NCBI RefSeq assembly: GCF_030160835.1
Contig: NZ_BSPC01000031.1
Coordinates: 1 to 44,773, forward strand
DNA length: 44,773 nucleotides
Direction of reading: 5' to 3'
DNA from: Labrys miyagiensis
Lineage (GTDB): Bacteria; Pseudomonadota; Alphaproteobacteria; Rhizobiales; Labraceae
Shown here: piece after piece, positions 27,705-34,457 of the stretch
How positions within the stretch are numbered: position 1 is the stretch's first letter
Layout of the letters: each line of letters begins with the position of its first letter
Made by a program: the position numbers and the translations under genes
Notes under the pieces: model-generated
Database searches by the model: none
What the model was told of the DNA's origin: nothing
What the model saw: only the letters and a program-made list of their open reading frames with translations

Positions 27705-28004
27705 TCGCACCGGAGACTGCCGGGATGATGCTCATGGGATTTCGGCCTTCAAAGCCAGCGCTTTGATCTTCACATCAAGGATTGAACTGGGAGAAGCTGC
27801 GCCGTCGCCGCAGATCAAAAGTCCTCAAGAGCGGCAGAAATCAAATTTGGGAAGGCTCAGCTCGATTGGGCCTGACCGCGTCGATGTAGCGACGCCGGCT
27901 CAAGAGCGAACAATCTGTTGATCTGGATTGCGGAGTGGCCAGTACAGGCCATCCTTTCGCCCGACAGAAACGGTAACGCCGCCCCTACCACGGCGCTTCC
28001 GTTT
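27705..28004. other. intergenic region without a recognisable gene
   Basis: Open frames here have no plausible start signals or recognisable protein sequence. Confidence 0.5.
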
Positions 28005-28262
28005 TCACGGAATTCGCGGATCTTTTGATTTCTGCACGACCTCCGTCATTGATTTCGGATCGTGGTCAACACCCGCTTCCACAACTTCGGTCGCCGCCTT
28101 TTGTTGGCGGCCCGGGCTATCGGGAAGGGAAGCGGTATCTGACTTTTCAGTCATCCCCTGATCCTTGGGCTTCTTGCCGCCAGCCCGCGCCGCCGCCTCA
28201 AACTCTCGCAGAGCTTCTGGCTGCAGCCCCTTCTCTTCCTTAGGACGCTTGGTATTGGACAT
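28005..28262 (-). CDS. small hydrophilic stress-type protein
   Basis: 85 residues from MSNTKRPKEEKGLQPEALRE. The second of two tandem ATGs is preferred because GGAGG is only 2 nt from the first. Composition is extremely polar (Lys, Glu, Asp, Ser) with no hydrophobic core, as in intrinsically disordered stress proteins. No family is recognised. It is divergent from csbD, and both have an EcfG-like promoter in the shared 179-nt gap, so they are probably coinduced. Confidence 0.62.
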   Translation of the reverse strand: MSNTKRPKEEKGLQPEALREFEAAARAGGKKPKDQGMTEKSDTASLPDSPGRQQKAATEVVEAGVDHDPKSMTEVVQKSKDPRIP

Positions 28263-28302
28263 CATTGCCTCCCGATCTCTGCGGCCCAGGACCGCTCAGA
28301 TC

Positions 28303-28328
28303 AACGCGACGTTGATATTGGGGGTTCC
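28303..28328 (-). promoter_or_regulatory. putative EcfG promoter of the small hydrophilic gene
   Basis: On the minus strand GGAAC (28328-28324) and CGTT (28306-28303) are 17 nt apart, an exact consensus match, with the start codon 41 nt downstream. Confidence 0.7.
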
Positions 28329-28383
28329 ACGAACGCGCTCGATGACGTCGGGAGTCATTGGTGACTAGATTCTCTCAATTGGA

Positions 28384-28408
28384 GGAACATGACGGGAGCT
28401 TCGATGTT
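28384..28408 (+). promoter_or_regulatory. putative EcfG promoter of csbD
   Basis: GGAAC (28384-28388) and TGTT (28405-28408) are 16 nt apart, one base from the consensus, and 34 nt before the ATG at 28442. Confidence 0.6.
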
Positions 28409-28441
28409 GCTCATCCTCCTAAGGGTGAAACGGAGAAGGCA

Positions 28442-28627
28442 ATGAGCAGCACGACCGACAAGATCAAAGGTAGCGCCAACGACGCCGCTGGCGCCGTGAA
28501 GAAGGGTCTTGGCAAGGCCACCGGCCAGAAAGACCTTGAGGCGGAAGGAACCGCCCAACAGATCAAAGGCAAAGCCCAGAAGATCGTCGGCGAAGCCAAA
28601 GACGCCGTGAAAAAGGCGATCGACTAG
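28442..28627 (+). CDS. CsbD-like general stress protein
   Basis: 61 residues, normal for the family. MSSTTDKIKGSANDAAGAVK, GLGKATGQKDLEAEG and IKGKAQKIVGEAKDAVKKA show the typical CsbD pattern of Lys/Gly/Ala helices. CsbD-type proteins are abundant general stress proteins of unknown molecular function, controlled by the general stress sigma factor in several bacteria. The start is chosen because GGAGAAGG precedes it. An EcfG-like site lies just upstream and a terminator follows immediately, so it is monocistronic. Confidence 0.9.
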   Translation: MSSTTDKIKGSANDAAGAVKKGLGKATGQKDLEAEGTAQQIKGKAQKIVGEAKDAVKKAID

Positions 28628-28636
28628 GTCAATAGA

Positions 28637-28660
28637 CCCGAGGAGACTCGGGCCTTTCTT
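28637..28660 (+). terminator. intrinsic terminator after csbD
   Basis: Stem CCCGAG / CTCGGG (28637-28642 with 28647-28652), GAGA loop, followed by CCTTTCTT. It begins 9 nt after the csbD stop. Confidence 0.75.
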
Positions 28661-28673
28661 GCGGAAACTCAGC

Positions 28674-29111
28674 ATGATTTTAATCAATCGATCCCTGATG
28701 CTGGATTACGCCAAGCAAGCATCGGAAACCATCGGCGCGGATTTGGGCCTTGATCGCAACATCTGCATTGCCTTCAATTACCTCAAGGGGCGGGTTTTTG
28801 AATTTCCCCTCGTGCTTTTGGCCAATGGGTCGCTTGCCTCTCAAGATGGCCTAAAGCTCGGCCTTGCTGACAATTTTACGGCATCCGTTGATGCAGTTGA
28901 TCAGCTGCGTGTTGCCCTCTTTCCAGCGAGCGTCTTGAATGTGAGCCTGGTGGCTGCCCTGGACCGGCACTACGAATGCATCATCAGCGCGCAAAGCGCT
29001 CGCGGCGCATCGATATCTGAATTTGCACAGGGGGTTACGGAGCCGCTTGTTCGCCTGACAGCTCTCCTGAAGCTCGCGGCAGTTGCAGAGTCGGTGCCTG
29101 TCTTGAGTTAG
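28674..29111 (+). CDS. hypothetical protein
   Basis: 145 residues from the ATG at 28674 (MILINRSLMLDYAKQASETI). An earlier ATG at 28659 would overlap the csbD terminator. The sequence has a folded look with alternating helices and strands (IAFNYLKGRVFEFPLVLLA, FTASVDAVDQLRVALFPASV) and an Ala/Leu-rich C-terminal helix. I do not recognise the family. No strong Shine-Dalgarno is visible. It may have been read as part of the stress block, but no promoter is defensible. Confidence 0.6.
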   Translation: MILINRSLMLDYAKQASETIGADLGLDRNICIAFNYLKGRVFEFPLVLLANGSLASQDGLKLGLADNFTASVDAVDQLRVALFPASVLNVSLVAALDRHYECIISAQSARGASISEFAQGVTEPLVRLTALLKLAAVAESVPVLS

Positions 29112-29505
29112 CCGCAACAGAGTTGCAAGAGTCGAATTTAAGCGCTCTGGTAGTGTGACTATTAGGATTCTTGAAATCGCAATTATCTAATAATATTGAA
29201 ATATACCATTTATTGCTTAGAATTGTGAATAATATTTCTCCGCTGCACTATGAAGGTCGACTTAACATAGGAATTGCTTGGAACCGGTCCACGCGGCCTT
29301 TGTTGAACTCCGGCCGTTGGTCATCAGGGCAGGACGTTGACTCATAAATCGCTGAGCCCTCTGCGTGCCGAGACGAGCTTCTAGCTACTCTGAGCTGCTG
29401 GCCGCGGCCTCGATCGCCAGCACGGGTGAGCGGCTGATCAGGGTATGACCAAAGCTAACGTCCCGCCGGGCTGCCCCTCCGGCGAGTTCGAGAAATGGGC
29501 CCAGG
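29112..29505. other. intergenic region, AT-rich at 29150-29250
   Basis: No supported gene. It contains an AT-rich stretch between the plus-strand hypothetical gene and the convergent hsp20-LLHP operon. Confidence 0.5.
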
Positions 29506-29536
29506 GTCAACCGGGATTGGGGGCTTCCCGGTTGAC
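29506..29536 (-). terminator. hairpin after the hsp20-LLHP operon
   Basis: A perfect 10-bp stem GTCAACCGGG / CCCGGTTGAC with an 11-nt loop lies 24 nt beyond the stop of the minus-strand gene at 29561. No T-tract follows. Confidence 0.45.
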
Positions 29537-29560
29537 CGCAATGTTATAGCCGGCACCCCG

Positions 29561-29905
29561 TTATTGGAGCGGCGAACCAGGCCCCTCGGATGGTCCAGAG
29601 CCTTCCGCTCTTATGCGCCGACGGGCTCGTTGCAGATATCGACGAGAATGAAGAAGCGGGTCTCTGTCCAAGGTACGCAGCGCATCCATTATATCGTCAT
29701 AGCTGGCCAGGCTTCCCTGGGGGCCGAATTCTCGCAACCATGGAGCGGCATCCAGCGCGCAAGCGTCCGATGCCCATGACGCCAATATCGCCCTTTTCTC
29801 ATTGAGAGTGAGGTCTGGATCTTCCACGACGTCCAGAGGACTTTCGAAGGCCTGCGCGGGATGCAGCAGTTCATTCAAGTTCCAACTTTCGTTTCGCACT
29901 GTCAT
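29561..29905 (-). CDS. conserved hsp20-linked protein (LLHP family), copy 2
   Basis: 114 residues from MTVRNESWNLNELLHPAQAF. The ATG four codons upstream overlaps the GGAGG and is rejected. It shares with the copy at 16074 the segments LLHPxxAF, VxDPDLTLNEKRAIL, WASDACAL and YDDIMDALRTLD, with equal length (114 and 115 residues). It follows its own hsp20 gene by 75 nt, as in copy 1. The basic C-terminal tails (RRRIRAEG, TARRRRAL) are also alike. Function unknown; repeated pairing with an IbpA-type chaperone is the main clue. Confidence 0.75.
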   Translation of the reverse strand: MTVRNESWNLNELLHPAQAFESPLDVVEDPDLTLNEKRAILASWASDACALDAAPWLREFGPQGSLASYDDIMDALRTLDRDPLLHSRRYLQRARRRIRAEGSGPSEGPGSPLQ

Positions 29906-29980
29906 CGATGCCTCCATCTATCGATGCCTTGGGAGGGAAACGGCGACGAGCAGACCGGCGCCATTTCCCATGACAAATCG

Positions 29981-30448
29981 CTAAGCGGCATTGACATCCC
30001 CAAGCCGCTGTCGGCTTTGCGCCTGATCCTTGGCCGACACAATTTCAACGCGCCGAGGCTTCATCGCCTCTGGCACTTTGCGTGCCAGATTGATCTGCAA
30101 AAGCCCATTCTCGAACCCGGCGCTGTCCACCTCGACATAGTCGGCGAGATTGAAGCGCCTTTCGAAGGCCTTGGACGAGATGCCCTGATAGACATAGTCC
30201 TCCGAGCGGGAAGCCTCGGCCTTGCGGCCAGCCACGGTGAGCAAGTTCTGTTGCGCTGTCACCGTGATGTCGGAGGGAGAGAAACCGGCTACAGCCAAGC
30301 TGATGCGGAATGTGTCTTCGCCGGTGCGCACGATATCATAGGGCGGAAAGTTCTCGGCGCTGTCGTGCGACTGCGCGTTCAGCAGTTCAAACAACCGATC
30401 AAATCCGATCGCGGAACGTGAAAACGGGGTGAAATCGTAGTTTCTCAT
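29981..30448 (-). CDS. Hsp20 small heat-shock protein, IbpA type
   Basis: 155 residues from MRNYDFTPFSRSAIGFDRLF. The alpha-crystallin domain (about 35-135) includes YDIVRTGEDTFRISLAVAGF and FENGLLQINLARKVPEAMKP. It is the nearest paralogue of the gene at 15561, sharing leader sequence, downstream gene and opposite orientation. It acts as an ATP-independent holdase. The C-terminal extension (AKDQAQSRQRLGDVNAA) is distinct. Strong heat induction is expected from its RpoH-like promoter and ROSE-like leader. Confidence 0.92.
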   Translation of the reverse strand: MRNYDFTPFSRSAIGFDRLFELLNAQSHDSAENFPPYDIVRTGEDTFRISLAVAGFSPSDITVTAQQNLLTVAGRKAEASRSEDYVYQGISSKAFERRFNLADYVEVDSAGFENGLLQINLARKVPEAMKPRRVEIVSAKDQAQSRQRLGDVNAA

Positions 30449-30510
30449 AGCCACATCCTCGTTGAAGCAACATGGGTATAAGCAGTGCGCCAGACGCCGC
30501 CGGCGCCCGC
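30449..30510 (-). promoter_or_regulatory. ROSE-like RNA thermometer leader
   Basis: On the minus strand the leader has GGCGGCGTCTGGCG (30501-30488), then CATGTTGCTT (30474-30465), then CGAGGATGTGGCT and the ATG at 30448. The same blocks, in the same order and spacing, precede the hsp20 at 15561. TTGCTT can pair with the Shine-Dalgarno region. Confidence 0.7.
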
Positions 30511-30541
30511 ATCAGGCCTCGCAAGCACCTGATGGCCAACG

Positions 30542-30569
30542 ATTTAGAAAACGAAACGAGCGGTTCAAG
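30542..30569 (-). promoter_or_regulatory. sigma-32 promoter of the minus-strand hsp20 gene
   Basis: On the minus strand CTTGAA (30569-30564), 16-nt spacer, CTAAAT (30547-30542). It has the same hexamers and spacing as the promoter at 12677-12704. Confidence 0.75.
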
Positions 30570-31705
30570 GCCTCGCTGAAAGTTTTTTGGGCCCCAGGCA
30601 AGAACGCCTGATGAGCCCAGAGCGCGCCCGCAAGGCCTCCAAATTATGTTCGCGGCGCCGGCCACTCCTAAGTCGGCCGATCCCAGCCTGGCAGTTGGAA
30701 ATCCCGTTCTGATGCCCCCTGCCGCGAATAACCCTTAGCTTGCGGTTGGCGTGCCCGTGGAAAATGCTCTGGTCGTCGACCGGTGTGAGGCTGGTCCGGT
30801 GCTGGTCGTACGTATGGAGGCGGTGTGATTGGCGATGCCGCGCGCGCTCCATGATGATCACCCAACTCTCACCCGCAATGATTTGACGGCCAGGGCACTT
30901 GCAAGAATTTGCGGGTACAACCGAGGCCTGGTCAAAAATGCGTTCGTTCGTATCCATATACTCGCGCCTCTGAGGAAGCACGGTCGTATCGGCACAATGA
31001 ACGAGGGCAAGCCAAACATCTTCGTCAGCACTGATGAAGGCCGCGCGGTTGTTGCCGCGTCCGGGGCCTGACGAACTGGTGTCTTCAAGGTCGCTGGAGG
31101 GCAGGTTGGCGAGACACCAGCCTTGGCAATACTCTGATCCGCCACCCAGCGGAACTGGCATGCGTGCCCCCCAGTTGATCGCGGAAGAATGCTGAGGGAG
31201 CAGATGCGAAACACGGCGAGTTCAAGATTGGCCTCGAGTTTCACGCTGTGGACTGCAAGTGGCGCTGCACAAACCTCGGCATCCCTCCACGCCGAGGCTC
31301 GGCGGAGCTACTCCTTCGATCGCGGAACCGAATTCATGGCCTGGCGGCGATTGCTCGATGGATTGGGCGCTCAAACGTGTTTCTGCGACCCAAGTTCTCC
31401 CTGACAGAAGGTTTCGGTCGAAAACACCAATAAGAGGCAGCGCTGGTACCTCCCTCGCGAAACAGATCTCATTGGCATCCAGAAAAAGGACCCTGCGCGG
31501 CATCTGCCAAACCTTCAACAGCACACCCCGAAAATGCCTGTGCTACTGCACACCGGCGGAGGCCTTTTCCATCAATTTGCGAGCGATGTGACGATGGAAT
31601 AGCTTCTCCCAGCCGCCGTCGCACTTCGGCTGGAATCCGCCTGTGGCGGTAGAACACGCGTCGCCCCTGCCACGCCCGTCCAAGGAAAAGTCACCGTGCA
31701 AGCGT
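30570..31705. other. 1.1-kb region without a recognisable gene
   Basis: Several open frames of 60-200 codons exist on both strands, but none has a credible start signal, codon pattern or recognisable motif. It may hold decayed genes at the border between the stress block and the catabolic unit. Confidence 0.5.
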
Positions 31706-32602
31706 TCATTCGTGCGACTCCTGATCGGAAAGAACCGTGACGAGGGAGCGGCCGAGGACGGAAGCCATCATTTTGCGGCGCGCCACCAGGTAGTAACCGC
31801 GCTCCGAACACAGAGGGGACGTGTCGAGCGCGACGAGCAGCCCGTTGGCGATCAGGTCGTCGACCACACCCCGCCAGCCCAGGGCAATGCCCGCGCCAAT
31901 GAGCGACTGGTGTGTGGCGATGGCGTGGTTGCTGACGTGAATGCCGACGTCGATCCGCGTCGCATCCGGCGCGCGCTGATCGCGCCAATCCTCCCAAGTG
32001 AACCAACGGTGGCTTTGATCATCGAGATGGATCAGGGGGCCCGTTTCGAGCAGGCTCGCGAGGGAGCGATCCCGTGAACGAGCGGCCAGGGCCGGCGCTG
32101 CGACCGGCACCACCTCCTCCTTCACCAGCAAATGGCTCTCGAAGCCGGGCCAATGACCGTCTCCGAAGAGGATCGCACAGTCGGCGTCCTCGACCCGCAT
32201 GTCCTCGTCGCGTTCGGCCGTCGTAACCCGGACGCTGGTTCGAGCCTCGATTTGCCGCAGGACCGCGAGCCTTGGCATTAGCCAGAACATGGCAAGGCCG
32301 GGATAGGTTGCCAGTGTCAGCTCCGACTGACGCGCCTTGCGTCGCATCTCGACAGTAGCCTGCGTTATGTCCGACAGGGCTTCCGAGATCCGGCGGTGAT
32401 AGCTCAGGGCAACCCCTGTGGGCACAGTCTGCGTGCCTCGCCTTTCGAACAGCATAGTGCCGATATCGTGCTCGAGCGCTTGGATCTGATGGCTGATTGC
32501 CGGCTGCCCGACATTGAGTTCCTGGGCGGCTCGGGAAAAGCTACCAAGACGAACGCAGGCCTCGAAAGCCCGCAATGCCTTGAGGGGCGGGAGGTCGCGC
32601 AT
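31706..32602 (-). CDS. LysR-family transcriptional regulator (GcvA-like)
   Basis: 298 residues. The start MRDLPPLKALRAFEACVRLG matches the GcvA-like subgroup and follows AAGGAAGAG. The winged helix-turn-helix covers about 1-62 (SFSRAAQELNVGQPAISHQI, then LEHDIGTMLFERRG). The effector domain follows (about 90-290), including DCAILFGDGHWPGFESHLL (core AILFGDGHWPG) and GAGIALGWRGVVDDLI. It is divergent from the GMC oxidoreductase gene with a 159-nt gap, so it probably activates that gene and the downstream unit in response to the pathway substrate. The effector is unknown. Confidence 0.9.
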   Translation of the reverse strand: MRDLPPLKALRAFEACVRLGSFSRAAQELNVGQPAISHQIQALEHDIGTMLFERRGTQTVPTGVALSYHRRISEALSDITQATVEMRRKARQSELTLATYPGLAMFWLMPRLAVLRQIEARTSVRVTTAERDEDMRVEDADCAILFGDGHWPGFESHLLVKEEVVPVAAPALAARSRDRSLASLLETGPLIHLDDQSHRWFTWEDWRDQRAPDATRIDVGIHVSNHAIATHQSLIGAGIALGWRGVVDDLIANGLLVALDTSPLCSERGYYLVARRKMMASVLGRSLVTVLSDQESHE

Positions 32603-32761
32603 TGGGAGACACTCTTCCTTCGTGATATCGAAAAATCTAATGGAGAGATGAGACTTTCCGGCCTGTTCCATCAAGATATTTCAGGAGCATATTGATCGCA
32701 CGGCATTGTTTATGTCGATGGGCCTTGGCCGTAGGCCTTCCCGTTTCTGCGGAGCTGGAGC

Positions 32762-34432
32762 GTGGTCATTCGTGAAGTCGTCGACTATATCGTTGTGGGC
32801 GCCGGCACGGCCGGCTGCCTGCTCGCCAACCGCCTGAGCGACGATCCGTCGAAGCGGGTGCTCCTGCTCGAGGCGGGGCGCGGAGACAACTATCCGTGGA
32901 TACATATCCCGGTCGGCTATCTCTATTGCATCGGCAATCCCCGCACGGACTGGCTCTTTGAGACAGAACCCGATGCCGGCCTGAATGGACGCTCGCTGCG
33001 CTATCCGCGCGGCAAGACCCTGGGTGGCAGTTCATCGATCAACGGCATGATCTACATGCGCGGCCAGGCGCGCGACTACGATGATTGGGCGCGGCGCACC
33101 GGCGACGACGAATGGTCCTGGGCTCGCTGCCTGCCGGACTTCATGGCGCATGAGGACCATTACCGGCTCGACAACGGCGCCGATCCGGCTACCGGCAGCA
33201 ACAGCCGCTTCTCGGATGTACACGGCCATGGGGGCGAGTGGCGTATCGAGAAGCAGCGCCTGCGCTGGGACATTCTCGATGCCTTCGTCGAAGCTGCCGC
33301 GCAGGCCGGCGTGCCGCGCACCGATGATTTCAATGGCGGAGACAACGAAGGCGTCGGCTATTTCGAGGTCAATCAGAAGGCCGGTTGGCGCTGGAATACC
33401 TCCAAGGCCTTCCTTCGTCCCGTCCGGAAGCGAAACAATCTCACGGTTTGGACGCAGGCCCAGGTTTCCCGGCTGCTCCTTGAGGTCGGGCCGCAGGGGC
33501 GCCCGCGTTGCGCCGGCGTCGCATTGCGGCGCGACGGCCGGGAGGTCTCGATCGGTGCCCGGTGCGAGGTCATCCTTTCGGGCGGCGCAATCGGGTCGCC
33601 GCATCTCCTCCAACTTTCCGGCATCGGTTCTGCCTCGCTGCTCAAACAACACGATGTCGACGTCGTCGTCGATTTGCCGGGCGTGGGCGAGAACCTCCAG
33701 GACCATCTGCAGATCCGGGCCGTCTACAAGGTTTCGGGCGCCCGCACGCTCAACGTGCTGGCAAACAGCCTTATCGGTAAGGCGGCAATCGGGATCGAAT
33801 ACGCCCTCAAGCGTACCGGGCCGATGAGCATGTCCCCATCGCAGCTCGGCGCCTTCACTCGCTCCGACGACAGCCAGCCCCATGCCAACCTCGAGTATCA
33901 TGTGCAGCCGCTCAGCCTCGACGCCTTCGGAAAGCCCCTGCACGCTTTTCCGGCTTTCACTGCCAGCGTGTGCAATCTCAATCCGACCAGCCGCGGGCAT
34001 GTTCGTATCCGCTCGCCCAAAATTAGCGAAGCCCCCGCGATTTCGCCACGTTATCTGAGTTCGCCCGAGGATCGTCACATTGCCGCCGAGAGCCTGCGCC
34101 AGGTCCGGCATATCGTTTCGCAGCCCGCGCTCGCCCGCTACAGACCCGAGGAATGGAAGCCGGGCGCCGCATTCCAGAGCGAGGAGGAACTCGTCCGCCT
34201 CGCCGGCGACATCGCCAGCACCATCTTCCATCCCGTTGGAACCGCGAAAATGGGAAGCGATGACGACAGACAGTCGGTGGTCGACAGCCGCCTACGCGTG
34301 TGGGGAGTGGACGGCCTGCGCGTTGTGGACGCCAGCATCATGCCCGCGATCACCAGCGGCAACACCAACGCGCCGACCCTGATGATCGCCGAGAAGGCCG
34401 CGCGCCTGATCCGCCAGGATTCCCGCGCCTGA
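32762..34432 (+). CDS. GMC-family FAD-dependent oxidoreductase (choline/alcohol dehydrogenase type)
   Basis: 556 residues, beginning with a GTG preceded by GGAG. The FAD-binding VVGAGTAGCLLANRLSDD is at about 10-27. The GMC signature 1 (GGSSSINGMIYMRG) is near 89-102 and signature 2 (GAIGSPHLLQLSGIG) near 276-290. The C-terminal catalytic pair is present as HPVGTAKMG and NTNAPTLMIAEKAA. It should oxidise an alcohol to an aldehyde, with FAD in the cytoplasm. The nearest named relatives are choline dehydrogenase-like proteins, but the substrate is not identifiable. It is followed after 25 nt by the CaiB/BaiF gene, an operon. Confidence 0.88.
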   Translation: MVIREVVDYIVVGAGTAGCLLANRLSDDPSKRVLLLEAGRGDNYPWIHIPVGYLYCIGNPRTDWLFETEPDAGLNGRSLRYPRGKTLGGSSSINGMIYMRGQARDYDDWARRTGDDEWSWARCLPDFMAHEDHYRLDNGADPATGSNSRFSDVHGHGGEWRIEKQRLRWDILDAFVEAAAQAGVPRTDDFNGGDNEGVGYFEVNQKAGWRWNTSKAFLRPVRKRNNLTVWTQAQVSRLLLEVGPQGRPRCAGVALRRDGREVSIGARCEVILSGGAIGSPHLLQLSGIGSASLLKQHDVDVVVDLPGVGENLQDHLQIRAVYKVSGARTLNVLANSLIGKAAIGIEYALKRTGPMSMSPSQLGAFTRSDDSQPHANLEYHVQPLSLDAFGKPLHAFPAFTASVCNLNPTSRGHVRIRSPKISEAPAISPRYLSSPEDRHIAAESLRQVRHIVSQPALARYRPEEWKPGAAFQSEEELVRLAGDIASTIFHPVGTAKMGSDDDRQSVVDSRLRVWGVDGLRVVDASIMPAITSGNTNAPTLMIAEKAARLIRQDSRA

Positions 34433-34457
34433 AATCCCTCGAACAGCGCAGTAACCC

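Noticed and set aside
30570-31705. Frames of 80-198 codons between the hsp20 and LysR genes
   Set aside because: No start signals, poor codon pattern and no motifs.
33032-34231. 399-codon open frame antisense to the GMC oxidoreductase
   Set aside because: Shadow frame; no recognisable motifs or start signal.
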